Made by a program: the position numbers and the translations under genes | Source: Ipomoea triloba | Lineage: Eukaryota > Streptophyta > Magnoliopsida > Solanales > Convolvulaceae | Length of the DNA stretch: 64,000 nt | Direction of reading: 5' to 3' | NCBI RefSeq assembly: GCF_003576645.1 | Contig: NC_044920.1 | Location: 2,419,356 to 2,483,355, forward strand | In this document: in pieces, positions 10,580 to 22,479 of the stretch | Numbering within the stretch: the first letter of the stretch is position 1 | How the letters are laid out: each line of letters starts with the position of its first letter | The notes under the pieces: generated by a model | The model's database searches: none | What the model saw: the letters and a program-made list of their open reading frames with translations, nothing else | Told to the model about the DNA's origin: nothing

Positions 10580-11178
10580 TATAGTACTAAGGCCCAAAAT
10601 ATGTGGTGGCCCAATTCGTGTACACAGCCTAGTCAGAATTACAACTCAATCAAGATCAATACCGGATATAATATTATTTTATTATTAAATTATTAATGTA
10701 ATATTATATTCTTAAAAGTCAAGTGCCCCTTGAAAAATATTATATTCCTAAAAGGTCAGGTCCTACAACTATGTAAAGGACCCTAACCCTTCAAACTCAC
10801 TCAGACAATCAAGAGTCACTTTGACTCCATAGAATCAATTCAGAGTAATTGAAAGCAATCTAAAAGGAAAATACTTTTTCTACTCCCAACTTTTACTCTC
10901 ACACGAATGAAAATGTCTTATTTATTCTTGCCACATCAAAGAGTATAATTTATGGAGTAGAATTTAGGAGTCTCAATAGTAGAACTCAATTTGAAAAGCT
11001 CTTCAAAAACAATTTTTTCTTTCTCTCATAATCTTTTCCTCCTTTTTATCATTCATCAATTCAATTTCACCAATTCAATCAATTTGCTTAAATACTTTTC
11101 ACACTTAAAGATAGTGTTGGCTTATTGTTGACTAGCCCAATAGTCACAAAACTAACATTGACCTCGTCTGTGGGGAAC
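10580..11178 (+). mobile_element. Degenerate gypsy LTR end plus primer-binding site
   Basis: Sequence ending ...CTAACA at 11157 is followed by a PBS-like stretch (11159-11178) sharing CGTCTGTGGGGA with the PBS of the intact minus-strand element. This suggests an old plus-strand relative of the Tat group. The left limit is not defined. The GGACCCTAACCC and CACTCAGACAATC stretches near 10780 resemble an LTR leader. Confidence 0.4.
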
Positions 11179-12010
11179 ACGTGTACTAGACCATTGTAGA
11201 AGCCTTTCCAGCCACGAAGAACTCTCTCTCTTTCTCTCTGAAATGTACTACTTCATTTGAAGAAAATTGAAAGAGCAGAATCAGTATGGATCCATGCCCA
11301 TTTGTACATTTGATCATCGAGTCTTACCGCCCTCTTCAGCCTTGCTCTTCTACCTCTTCGCAATTTCCTAATCAAACACTGCACTAATATATTATTATTG
11401 TAGCACCGCTTTTGATTTCCCATTTATAGCGTCGCTTAAATTCTTCCCATTTTGGGACGTCACGAATCCAATAATCGTTAACAAACCACTTCCTATAAGT
11501 AATTAAAACTCTGCCTTTTCTCTCATTCCGATCCATTTCAACCCACAAACCTCTTCACTCTTTTATGAACTTTTGCTTCTAGTGCAACAATGGTGGGCAA
11601 AAAACCTGAGTAAACTATAGAAAGGAGAAGCGTTGAGGAAAAACAGCTTGAAACCTGGGAAGTAATCGACCCCAGGAGATACTCTTAGTCAATAAGAGTC
11701 ATGGCTTTGGACCTCCGCTTTTACAGCGACACGACTGGAGCTCCCACTGACGACCGTTCCCCCCATTAACTTTTTCGGCGTTCAATGAGCTCAAAATGGA
11801 GTATGACGAAGAGGGCATCTGTAAAAGTGTGCCCAGAGTTCTCTCCTGGATCTTCAACACCACCTTGGACTTTGGATGGAGTTTGATGAAGAGCACTTTT
11901 CTTGAAGATGAATGGACCCTGATCCGCTTGATATATAGCGTGGAGTTCCGGCTGATTGATGTTACTAGTGTCTCCTTTTCTATTGATCGAATCAAACAAA
12001 TTAAGGTCAA
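11179..12010. other. Probable leader or internal remnant of the old gypsy copy; no intact gene
   Basis: Follows the degenerate PBS. 11700-12000 keeps moderate GC content and short open stretches in several frames, but every frame is broken and no domain is recognisable. Confidence 0.3.
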
Positions 12011-12019
12011 GCTCAGAAA

Positions 12020-12315
12020 TATTGATTTGAATAAGAAAAAAAAGACAAAACCAAAAGAAAAAGAAAAAGAAAAAGAAAGAAATAAAGAAGAAGAAGAAGA
12101 CAAAGAAAGGTGAGGAGGAAATAAAGAAGAAAGAAAAGAAAAAAAAAGGAAGAAAACAAAAGAAAGTGGAAAACAAAAAAAAAAAAAAAAAAGAAGAAGA
12201 AGAAGAGAGAGAGATGGGGAAGAAAGGAATCATGAAAGAAAAAGGAAGAATTAAAAGGGGAAAATAAAGAAAGAAAAAGAAAAGAGAAAGAGGAAGAAAA
12301 CAAAAGAAAGTGGAA
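12020..12315. repeat. Purine-rich low-complexity tract
   Basis: Almost only A and G (GAAA, AAG and GAGA runs). Open frames here on the minus strand are poly-Phe/Ser artefacts. Confidence 0.85.
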
Positions 12316-12452
12316 GACATTGACGGGGCGTTTGGTTGGAGGGAAGGAATTATGTGAGAAAAGAATTCTAATTCTAAAGTGGTAATTTAAATTCCAGTGT
12401 TTGGTTGACAGGAATAAAATTACTGTGAATTTTAATTCCAATCTACTATCTA

Positions 12453-14016
12453 TCTACTATACTAATAAGAGTCAAAGAGAGTTAGGTCTAAAATGGGTAG
12501 AAAAAATGACCGTCAAATTATTTAATCAAATGGATGGTTAAGATGAATTATTTAATCAAATAGATGGTTAAGATAATTCAGATTAATATTATTAATAGAG
12601 ATTACCTAATTTAACCTTACTTTTATGACTATCCGTTAAGTTTTCCGTTAAATATTCTCTTCCCCGTTAATATTCCGTTAACTTTTAACTTACCCATTAA
12701 TTTCTACAAAAAAAAAGTCTTAGGTTCGAACCTCATCTCAATCAAATTTGACATAATTAAGTTTCTCACTATATTTTACTCGATCTTATTAAATTAAATA
12801 AATTAGTAGCTATAACAAAAAAAAATGATACATATGTATTTCTTTAATTTAGAATTATGTGTCTACAATACCTTTATTTGAAAAAATTATTCATTATCAA
12901 AAAATTAAATTAAATAAGAGAAATAATTTCATTAGTTATATTTTCTTTATTTTCTTTCATGCAAAGATTCTTTACATTCAAATTTATCAATTAATATTCA
13001 TTACATTGTCCATTATCTTATTTTTACAATATCTTATAATTAAATATCAAAGTTATAGTACAAAATAATGTTATTTATTTATTTACCAAGTATTTTATTA
13101 ATACTATGAAATTTTTTTAAAAATAATTTGAAGCTAATTATATTAACTACTTGGGGATTGGTTGACAATGCAAAGAGAGTACTCAAATAACCCAACAAAT
13201 TAAAGCGTAATCACTCTATTTTACTCTTATTGAATTAAATAAATTATTAGTTACACCAAAAAATGATACATATGTATTTCTTTAATACCATGAAAAAAAT
13301 AAAAAAGAATAGTTTGAAACCAATCATATTAACTACTTGGGGGATTTGTTGACAATGAAAGTACTCAAATAAGGCATTACCCAGCAAATTGAAGCGAGAA
13401 ACTACATTTTAATATCTTTGGAATACATAATATTTTAAATTTTCAAATTTTTATTAATTTATTTAATCTTTTTTTCTTAAACTAGGGATTTTTTTATCCA
13501 CAATAACTCATTCAACAATAATGGTTGAACCAAATGAACCCCAAGCAGAACATCTAAAGGAAAGTCCATAGCTCATATATCATAATCTCATTTCATGACG
13601 TTGTCATCTATGCTACCAACAATAACCGAATTGCAAATAACACACTACCATCAAAAAGGAAGAGAACAAATAGTAAAGATGAAGACAATGACAATGTTAC
13701 TCAAAAGAGAATTAAGAACACTTAGAAAAATTCAAACAAAAAGTAGTATTTATTTAGACTATCATTTTTAGACCAAATATTTAGACTATCGATTTTACAA
13801 TGTTGCAAACATTTATTTTAGTAATAATTATAATTAATTTTCTATATTATCTTGGATTCATATATTTTGAGTTAGATATTTAAATAAAAAAATTCGACAT
13901 TCAATTACTCATGTATAAACTTCTCATATATAATCTTGCATTGATATACTTTCAAATATTTATTTAAATATAAACATTGGAATTAACCAATTCGCGCAAT
14001 GCGCGTATAAAACTAG
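12453..14016 (+). mobile_element. Non-autonomous Helitron (1564 bp), nested
   Basis: Starts TCTACTATACTAATAAGAG and ends with a GC hairpin (CGCGCAATGCGCG) followed by TATAAAACTAG. This fits the Helitron rules of a 5' TC, a 3' hairpin, a CTRR end, and insertion between A and T (A at 12452, T at 14017). There is no Rep/helicase coding capacity. It shares most of its sequence with the minus-strand Helitron at 14959-17036 and a fragment at 22480-22667. Confidence 0.8.
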
Positions 14017-14065
14017 TATTTGGTATACATGGGAATTGAACGGGAATAAGTAGTATAAAGTCAAA

Positions 14066-14068
14066 ATG

Positions 14069-14102
<34 letters not shown>
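14066..14102. repeat. (TAT)n microsatellite
   Basis: About 11 units of a TTA/TAT trinucleotide inside the TIR element. Confidence 0.9.
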
Positions 14103-14104
<2 letters not shown>

Positions 14105-14694
14105 CATCTTATATGACAAGTATCTCTTGGACCCATTTGCATATATATTCAAAAACCCAAAAAATATAACATATTAAATTCAAAATTTTGTTCTTCAAAA
14201 TGTAGGCAAATATGCTATATACACACCAAATTTAAATACTTGAAAGTTTTGAGAAAACATACTTGATTATGGTTGGTCTAAAATGATTATTGCTTAGGAG
14301 TTAGGAATGACGTTCTTTGTTGACAATAGTAGAAGAATAATACACGCTATCATCTAGAAGGAAATGTGGGGCATTAATTTTAGGTTAACAAAGGGAGGGG
14401 TAATTTTGTCTTAGGACTTCTTTTTTTCTTCCTAAAATCCATGGAATTAAAATCTCAGCGGGGCCATGAGATTCTAATTCCATGAAAATGAGGGAATTGC
14501 AATTACTTCCAATCAAACTAAGAAATTTAGTTGCCTTTGGAATTATATGGGTATTAAGTGGGTATGGAATTCAAATTCCCTCCAACCAAACGCCTTGTGA
14601 GTGAGAGATGGGAAAGTAAGGAATTAAAAAAAAAAATTAGAAAAGAGGGAAAAGATGGATAGACTATATAATGCAAGTCTTTGTTTACTTTACA

Positions 14695-14859
14695 ATGCAA
14701 GTCTTATTAGCTTGCTAAACATTATATTGTCATGTACCCTATCCTCCGAGAATCAATAACATGGCAGAATCTTTGTTTCAACTAGTTCATTCAAATGTTT
14801 GGGGGCCATGCCGTGTGAAATCTAAAAGTGGTGTTAGATATTTTGTTAAATTCGTCTCC
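14695..14859 (+). pseudogene. Copia integrase fragment
   Basis: 14761-14859 translates to a stretch containing LVHSNVWGPCRVKSKSGVRY, the start of the Ty1/Copia integrase core. Upstream, CKSY.LAKH with a stop and a frameshift matches the preceding GAG-pre-integrase region. It is a short relic with no recognisable ends. Confidence 0.7.
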
Positions 14860-15962
14860 TTGACCCTTTGACATCTAAAAGTGGTTTAAGTAAATAATTA
14901 TCACTAACATTTTTTCTTTCCGTTAGAGCCCTAACTTTATTGACTCTTATTAATATTACTAGTTTTATACCCGCATTACGCGTATGTGTTAATGCCCAAT
15001 GTTTATATTTAAATAAATATTTGAAAGTATATCAATGCAAGATTATATATGAGAATTTATACATCGGTAATTGAATGTCAAATTTTTTTTTATTTAAATA
15101 TCTAACTCAAAGTATATGAATCCAAGATAATATAGAAAATTCATTATAATTATTACTAAAATAAATGTTTGCAACCTTGTAAAATCGATAGTCTAAATAT
15201 TTGGTCTAAAAATGATAATCTAAATAAATACTACTTTTCATTTGAATTTTTCTAAGTGTTCTTAATTCTCTTTTGAGTAACATTGTCATTTTCTTCATCT
15301 TTACTATTTGTTTTCTTCCTTTTTGTTGGTAGTGTGTTATTTGCAATTCGGTTATTGTTGGTAGCATAGATGACAACGTCATGCAATGAGATTATGATAT
15401 ATGAGCTATGGACTTTCCTTTAGGTGTTCTGCTTGGGTTCATTTGGTTCAACCATTATTGTTGAATGAGTTATTGTGTATAAAGAAATCCTTAGTTTAAG
15501 AAAAAAGATTAAATAAATTAATAAAATTTTGAAATTTTAAAATATTATATATTCCAAAGATATTAAAAGGTAGTTTCTCGCTTCAATTTGCTGGGTAATG
15601 GATTATTTGAGTACTTTTATTGTAAACAAATCCCCCAAGTAGTTAATATGATTGGTTTCAAACTATTTTATTTTTTTATTTTTTTCATGGTATTAAAGAA
15701 ATACATATGTATCATTTTTTAGTATAACTACTAATTTATTTAATTCAATAAAAGTAAAATAGAGCGATTCCGCTTCAATTTATTGGGTTATTTGAGTACT
15801 CTCTTTGTCAACCAATCCCTAAGTAGTTAATATAATTAGCTTCAAATTATTTTAAATGTTTTTTTCATAGTATTAATAAAATACTTGGTAAATAAATATA
15901 TAACAATATTTTGTACTATAACTTTGATATTTAATTACAAGATATTGTAAAAATAAGATAAT

Positions 15963-16483
15963 GGACAATGTAATGGATATCAATTGATAAATTAGAATGT
16001 AAAGAATCTTTGCATGAGAGAAAATAAAGACAATATAACTAATGAAATTATTTCTCTTATTTAATTTAATTTTTTGATAATGAATAATTTTTTCAAATAA
16101 AGGTATTGTAGACACATAATTCTAAATTAAAGAAATACATATGTATCATTTTTCGTTGTAGCTACTAATTTATTTATTTAATTTAATAAGAGTAAATAAA
16201 GTGACAAACTTAATTATGTCAAATTTGATTAAGATGAGGTTCGAACCTAAGATCTTTCTTATAGAAATTAATGGGTAAGTTAAAAGTTAACGGAATATTA
16301 ACAAAGAAGAGAATATTTAACGGAAAACTTAAGGGATAATCATAAAAGTAAGGTTAAATTGGGTAATCACTATTAATAATATTAATCTGAATTATCTTAA
16401 CCATCTATTTGATTAAATAATTTGACCGCCATTTTTTCTACCCATTTTAGGCCTAACTCTCTTTGGCTCTTATTAGTATAGTA
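15963..16483. repeat. Direct repeat A within the Helitron (inner 5' end)
   Basis: Pairs with 16484-17036. Both copies run from GGACAATGTAATG to CTTATTAGTATAGTAG. Confidence 0.9.
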
Positions 16484-17036
16484 GGACAATGTAATGAATA
16501 TCAATTGATAAATTAGAATGTAAAGAATCTTTGCAGGAGAGAAAATAAAAACAATATAACTAATGGAATTATTTCTCTTATTTAATTTAATTTTTTGATA
16601 ATGAATAATTTTTTCAAATAAAAGTATTGTAGACACATAATTCTAAATTAAAGAAATACATATGTATCATTTTTTGTTGTAGCTACTAATTTATTTATTT
16701 AATTTAATAAGAGTAAATAAAGTGACAAACTTAATTATGTCAAATTTGATTGAGATGAGGTTCGAACCTAAAATCTTTTTTATAGAAATTAATGGGTAAG
16801 TTAAAAGTTAACGGAATATTAACAAAGAAGAGAATATTTAACGGAAAACTTAAGGGATAATCATAAAAGTAAGGTTAAATTGGGTAATCACTATTAATAA
16901 TATTAATTTGAATTATCTTAACCATCTATTTGATTAAATAATTCATCTGAACCATCCATTTGATTAAATAATTTGACCGCCATTTTTTCTACCCATTTTA
17001 GGCCTAACTCTCTTTGGCTCTTATTAGTATAGTAGA
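16484..17036. repeat. Direct repeat B within the Helitron (outer 5' end)
   Basis: Second copy of the repeat. It contains an extra near-duplicate of the CATTTGATTAAATAATT tract near 16925-16975. Confidence 0.9.
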
Positions 17037-17040
17037 TATT

Positions 17041-17338
17041 ATATATATTTCTATGTATACAAATATACACCACTCAATGTTAAAAAATGCACAACACAAA
17101 TATGCATATCACCAAAAAAAGACACCACTAAGCATTCAAATATACACCACACAGTGTTCAGAAATGCATAATTAGGGGCAGGGTAGTTATGGTGCATTAT
17201 TTTGGGTGTGTTGTGTGTTTTTGGTGTTTTGTGTATTTTCATCGTTGTGCATTTTCTAATATTGAGTGGTGTATATTTGAATACATAGTGGTATATACTA
17301 CACCGGCCGCACGGGAAGGGGTGACTACATTTGAGCAG

Positions 17339-17340
<2 letters not shown>
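17041..17340. mobile_element. Foldback MITE, family F1 (copy 1)
   Basis: The left arm (about 17066-17130, AAATATACACCACTCAATG...) is the reverse complement of the right arm (about 17200-17285). Related copies lie at 22671-22846 (right part only) and 56233-56580. The right edge borders a TA microsatellite. Confidence 0.65.

Positions 17341-17393
<53 letters not shown>
17340..17393. repeat. (TA)n microsatellite
   Basis: About 26 TA units. It is the left part of the microsatellite into which the MITE at 17394-18274 appears to have inserted. Confidence 0.95.
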
Positions 17394-17397
<4 letters not shown>

Positions 17398-18274
17398 TGC
17401 ACTCTGGTGCGAACTCTCGCCCAGTTAGGAAATGAGAACGCTCCACAGTCGTCCACGTGTCCAGATCAACGAATCAGATGCAATTTTAAAAAAATGACGC
17501 GGTGGCATTTTCGTAAATAACTGGAACTTTGGTGCACCTAGTTTCACTTAAAAGTGCACCTAGTTTCACTTACAAGTGCACCTAGTTTCACTTACAAGTG
17601 CACATATTTTCGCACCTATTTTCACTTACAAGTGCAAGTAATTTACCTTTTTAATATTCATGCACCTATTTTCGCAAATACTTTCACTTACAAATGCAAG
17701 TAATTTACCTTGTTAATATTCATGCACCTGGGTGCAACCTAGGTGCACCTAGTTATAACATAGGGTGCACCTAGTTATAACATAGATTGCACCTAGTTAT
17801 AACATTAAGTGCACCTAGTTATAACATTAGGTGCACTTAGTATTGATGCTCACTGTACAATTCATTTGCACCTGTAATACATTTTACTTCAATTTGCAAT
17901 ACATTTTACTTGCACTTATGCAAGTAATTTATTTTGTTAACATTCATGCACCTGGGTGTAACCTATGCGCACCTAGTTATAGCATTAGGTGCACCTAGTT
18001 ATAACATTAGGTGCACTTAGTATTGATGCTCATTGTATAATTTACTTGCACTTGTAATACATTTTACTTGCACGTGTGCACTTATTTTCACTTGCAGGTG
18101 CAAGTAATTTACCTTGTTAACATTTATGCACCTGGGTACACCTATGTGCACCTAGTTATAACATGACGTGCACCTAGTTATAACGTTAGGTGCAACTACA
18201 TTCCGGACACGTGGCGCGCTGTGATTCGTTCGCAATTCTCTCCTGGGCGGCCAGTTCGCACCTGAACGCGATCC
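17394..18274. mobile_element. Large MITE in a TA microsatellite, family M1 (copy 1, 881 bp)
   Basis: Both ends carry inverted GGTGCGAACT...CGCCCAG sequence, with a second inverted pair around GGACACGTGG. The interior is a degenerate tandem array of GTGCACCTAGTTATAACAT. TA repeats flank both sides. The paralogous site near UGT copy 2 (about 22847-22872) has an uninterrupted TA run and no element, so this is a real insertion. A second copy is at 54654-55273. No coding capacity. Confidence 0.75.
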
Positions 18275-18294
18275 TATATATATATATAGAATTA

Positions 18295-18522
18295 ATGTCA
18301 ACTAAGGATCCTCCAAGTATAGTGACACCACCATGCTTAGTCTTAATTAGACTGAAAGGACGACTTTGTCCTTACTTTAGAGGGCTTAAACGGCTAAAAC
18401 TAACGGAAGGATCACAATTAGTTAAAATTTGAAAGTTAACGAACTATGGATGGTTAACTAAAAAGTTAAGACTAAACATAGTAAAATCACTATACTTGAA
18501 GGACTTCAACTGCTATTAACTT
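18295..18522. mobile_element. Foldback MITE in UGT promoter region (copy 1)
   Basis: The left end CTCCAAGTATAGTGA recurs inverted as TCACTATACTTGAAGGA at the right end. The same element sits at the same place upstream of UGT copy 2 (22880-23098), so it predates the duplication. Confidence 0.6.
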
Positions 18523-18563
18523 TTAATAGATCTAATACAAGCCGCCCTAGATTTAAATTGAGC

Positions 18564-18571
18564 TATAAATA
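18564..18571 (+). promoter_or_regulatory. Candidate TATA box of UGT copy 1
   Basis: TATAAATA in a stretch conserved in copy 2 (23149-23156). A second candidate (TATAAATTGG at about 18744) lies nearer the start codon, so which one is used is open. Confidence 0.4.
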
Positions 18572-18807
18572 GGGGCAATCCTAGCCAAACTATTGACGAA
18601 GTAAGCTACTGAATTGACCTACTTGATTTGAGTTGATTTGTTAGTAGTCTTTTTTCAGCTAAGGTCACAAGGATGGAATTTACATACCAATGTACACCAT
18701 TAATAGTGGATTTGAATTTACCGGGTTACTTATAAAAAAAATTGAGCTATAAATTGGAGTTGAAACAAAGAGGAATGTGCTATGAGTGGCATAGAACGTA
18801 ACCCTAA

Positions 18808-20784
18808 ATGGCTCAGGTGGAGTGTATTGGTCATATACTGATTTTCCCTTACCCAGCACAGGGCCATGTCAACTCCATGCTCAAACTTGCCCACCTTTTA
18901 GATCTTGCCAACTTCCATATCACTTTCTTTGTCTCCTCCACCATTCACGCTCGCCTTCTGGCTCTCACCGACGTCGACTCCGGCCGTTTCAGCCCCCGTT
19001 TCCGCCTCAAGAGCTTCCCTCCCGGAATCTATGACGGTGGTATCGATTCAAGGGAAGGAGCCTTAGAGCTCTATCACTCCCTGCACACAATAGCGAAGCC
19101 ATTCTTGAAGCAATATATAGCCCACAATCGCGATTCCGGCCTGCCCTTCACCTGCTTCATCTCGGATTTAGTGCTTAGCATCGCCTTGGAGGTTAGCGAA
19201 CAATGTTTCAATCTTCCGGTTTACTATTTCCGTACTATCGGCGCCTGCGCCTTCTGGGCTTTCTTCTCCTTGCCTGATCTCTTCGAAGCCGGCGAGCTAC
19301 CCATCAAAGGTTTGTTCTTTCTCCTCTTCAATTCCTCAACAAATCTATGTGCTTTTTCACGTAGATTTGATCCTCTCTCCCTATTTGGGAAGAGGCAGGT
19401 AAGGACCAAATCCAATACCATAATTAAGCAACTGTTGAGCTGAGGCTGGTAAAGGACAAAGTTCAGAACCTTAGTTAAACTTGTATTACTTGCTAGCTAT
19501 AACTTTTAAAGTAACGTTTAATTCTAAAAAGTGATATGAATCCCAACAAAAGAAGTTAAGACAAGCTTGCTTTGGGCTGAGTCCGATAAGGGCCAAGTCA
19601 AGCATCATGACTTAATGATAAATGTGGGCTGGTGCTGAGAGGAAATTGTTAGGCAGAAGCCAGTAAAGGATTGTTGGGTCCAGCACCATGACATAGTGAT
19701 AGAAACACTGGTGCTAGGAGGGTATTGTTAGGCAAAGTCCAGTAAAAGATTGTTGCACAGAGGCCAGTAAAGATCAAGTCCAACATCATGTGGCGTAGTA
19801 GTAAGCTCTTGATCTTAACAGACTCTCGTGCATGCAGAGAATGGAATGGAATCACCAATAACAAAGGTGAAGGGCATGGAAGATTTTCTTAGGGCAAGAG
19901 ATCTTCCATCCTGGTGCAGATACGAGGAAGATGACACGGCAAGAATTGTCTATACTGAAACCCGGCGTGCGGTTGAAGCTCGAGCGCTCATACTCAACAC
20001 TTTTGAAGACCTTGAAGGACCAATACTATCCCAAATCAGAACCAAATGTCCTAAAGTTTACACAATCGGACCACTCCATGCCCGTCTCATGGCCACCCTA
20101 GCTTCCAAATCCACCCACTCAAACAGCCTTTGGCAAGAAGATGAGACCTGCATGGCTTGGCTGGACTCACAAGAGCCAAAATCAGTGATCTACGTGAGCT
20201 TTGGAAGCATTTCTGTGATTACAAGGCAGCAATTGATGGAGTTCTGGTATGGTCTGGTGAATAGTGGGAAGAAATTCTTGTGGGTTATGAGGTCTGATTT
20301 GGTTGCAGGGAAAGATGTGGAAAGCCCAATTCCTTCAGAGCTAGAAGAGGGCACAAAAGCAAATGGGTACATTATAGGTTGGGCCCCACAAGAGGCCGTC
20401 CTGGACCATCCCGCTGTCGGAGGGTTTTTAACGCATTCTGGATGGAACTCTACACTGGAAAGTATAGCCGCCGGGGTGCCTATGATTTGCTGGCCATTTT
20501 TCGCCGATCAACAAACAAATAGTCGGTTTGTCGGAGAGGTTTGGAAGCTAGGATTGGACATGAAAGATGTGTGTGATAGAAGCAGTGTGGAGAAGTTAAT
20601 AAGAGAATTGATGGAGAAGAGGAAGGGTGAGTTCTTGGAGAGGGCTGAAAATATGGTTAAGTTAGCAAAAGAAGCTATCAGTGAAGGAGGATCATCTTAC
20701 TGCAATTTTGATTGTCTGATTCAAGATATCATTAAGCTTAATGAATCTATGAGCGAGGAAGACACTGTAAAATGTGCTGATTAA
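18808..20784 (+). CDS. UDP-glucosyltransferase, UGT709-like (7-deoxyloganetic acid glucosyltransferase-like), copy 1
   Basis: Family-1 plant glycosyltransferase that moves glucose from UDP-glucose to a small lipophilic acceptor in the cytosol. Two exons, 18808-19309 and 19838-20784, with a GT/AG phase-1 intron, give 482 aa, the normal length. Catalytic His20 lies in the AQGHVNSML motif and the partner Asp120 in CFISD. The 44-residue PSPG box runs from W349 to Q392 and ends DQQ, the Gln that favours UDP-glucose. Its usual HCGWNS reads HSGWNS here. The IGPLHARL and FWYGLVNSGKKFLW stretches resemble UGT709-type enzymes annotated as 7-deoxyloganetic acid glucosyltransferases. The real acceptor is not known. 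The intron is full of degenerate GCCAGTAAAGG-type repeats. About 94% identical to copy 2, 4584 bp downstream. All catalytic residues are present and the gene looks functional. Confidence 0.88.
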
Positions 20785-22107
20785 TTTCCCACTGGATTTT
20801 CTTTCATTTTCAATCACATCTTACCTGCATGCTTCAGTAGTACGTCCATAGGGCCTCCACAAGAAATTGCTTTTCCTCTTTTGTCGTATTCTCTATTACC
20901 ATCCAATGCATGAGTTATTACTTATTTGTCTCTATTCTCTAGTGTCCTTTTGATTACACACATATATATACAGTATTTTTATAATTATTACAAACTTTAA
21001 ACATAGACACTGAACAAAGTGTCAAAAGTTTGAGATCAAATTAAAGTTACTTTAATTAACTTTGGAATGAAGAAGGATGACATTATTGCCTATGTTACAA
21101 TTATATCGGTCAATAATAAATAACGTGTTGCCCAGCAATTGCATATGTGTTACCATTGATGAAGCACTTAATTTGGATGTCCCCTTGCCATTTCCAATCT
21201 TGAGTTCATGTCAAAATATTGGTATCTTATGTGAATTGACCTATATAAACTTTATAAAATTGTAAGATGAGGTAAATTAGACACCACTATATATTTCGAT
21301 TGAAATTTTCATCAATATTTAAACTATTTAACTAATATGTGTATATACGTATTTTTAATCACCAATTAATCTCATCTATATATATAATTTTTTAATAGAT
21401 GAGATTAGTTATCATAGACTCAAGAAGTTGGTTCTCATTTGATTTCTATTATATATGTGTGTGTTATTTATACAATGCTTTACATTAATTATTATGTGGT
21501 CCAACAAGAAAATTGAGAAACTGCCTTTATTACAAATTGGTGTACCCAAGGCAACATGTCATATTGTAATTATGTTCATATGCTACTGAATCACATTCTT
21601 TGATCTGACTGATTGATTGTACCATATTGTCTTTATTGTTGTTGGATATGATTTAAATGGTGATATTGTTACTTTTAATGGTGATTTAATGGACATCCCC
21701 GTAAGCCATTTATCACAGTTTTTAATGAGTTTTTTGCCACCTTCGAAGAGAGCGAGAATGTGAGGGTTTCATGCAAGTGAATGGTTTTTGCAGAGATGTG
21801 GGACCTGCCTCAAATAATATAGCGACATTTGTCTGTCGCGTGAAGGTTACAAAAGCGTCTAGCAGGCGCGTGCAATGCTGGGCGCGTTAAAAGAGTTGTA
21901 TTACTTTTTTTTTTAAATCAACTTTTGTTTTTTTTTTTCTCTCTCTTTCCTTCCATCTCCTCTTTCCTAACTACTCTTACAAAAATTCCTCCAAAAAAAA
22001 AAATACTCCACTATTGTGGATGCTCTTAGGTTCATTGTATTATTAGATCTAAATTAAATATAGTCTAATGATACTGAATAGAATGTCTGAGAAAATTAAC
22101 CTTGTAT
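20785..22107. other. 3' flank of UGT copy 1, shared with copy 2
   Basis: No gene. The sequence aligns with 25268-26610 downstream of copy 2 and marks the right part of the duplicated segment. About 21690-22030 looks like a MITE (GACATCCCC...GGATGCTC ends) and is also present near copy 2 (26220-26540). Confidence 0.7.
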
Positions 22108-22325
22108 TATTTTGGTCTTTTCATGCTTTGATCATCTCATTTGCCCTTTGCAGTGGTTTTCCTTACACATTTCATCCAATGAAGAGGTCCGGCGAATGTC
22201 ATGGCTTTGTAATGTGGCTCACATGGCTTTCGTCGGACTTCTTCATTGGATGAAAATGTGTAAGGAAAAACAATACAAAAGGTCAAGGAGATGACCAAAG
22301 AATGAAAAAACCAAAAATATCCCTG
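22100..22325. repeat. Foldback hairpin of about 100-bp arms
   Basis: 22105-22205 and 22210-22320 are inverted near-copies (shared CCTTACACAT and CATCCAATGAAGA, TTTTGGTC ends). It lies between the two UGT duplication units and is absent after UGT copy 2. Probably a MITE; a long hairpin transcript is possible. Confidence 0.6.
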
Positions 22326-22479
22326 TTTTGGACGGTCGTCATTTAACGAAAATTTTAACGGTGGACTAAAATTGGCAAGGACTAAATAAGACTGGCCGCA
22401 ATGTGGCAAAAATTAATGAAGTGGACTAAAATTGACAATGCTCCAATAACAATAGGACCAAAAATGGAAATGAGTCAAA

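Larger units (their letters stand above)
12325..14596. mobile_element. TIR DNA transposon (non-autonomous), interrupted by a Helitron
   Basis: The left end carries GGCGTTTGGTTGGAGGGAA; the right end is its reverse complement at about 14572-14594. Sub-terminal GGAATT-rich sequence is also inverted. The middle is taken up by the Helitron at 12453-14016. Class not certain; the terminal motif is reminiscent of PIF/Harbinger-type elements. No clear target duplication found. Without the Helitron it is about 0.7 kb. Confidence 0.6.
14959..17036 (-). mobile_element. Non-autonomous Helitron with a duplicated 5' end, minus strand
   Basis: Read on the minus strand it begins TCTACTATACTAATAAGAGC at 17036 and ends ...GGGTATAAAACTAG at 14959, with A and T as flanking bases. 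It is the inverted relative of the Helitron at 12453-14016. Its 5' region is present twice: 16484-17036 and 15963-16483 match base for base over most of their length, each ending in the same 5' terminal motif. The inner copy lacks the leading TC. The outer copy carries an extra tract of about 30 bp (near 16940). Confidence 0.75.

Noticed and set aside
11699..12441. Minus-strand frames rich in Phe and Ser
   Set aside because: Translation of a purine-rich low-complexity tract; no domains.
17051..17446. Frame with a long (Ile-Tyr)n run
   Set aside because: It is the translation of a TA microsatellite.
17520..18190. Regulatory array of GTGCACCTAGTTATAAC motifs belonging to the UGT promoter
   Set aside because: It is internal to a MITE that recurs at 54654-55273 away from any UGT.
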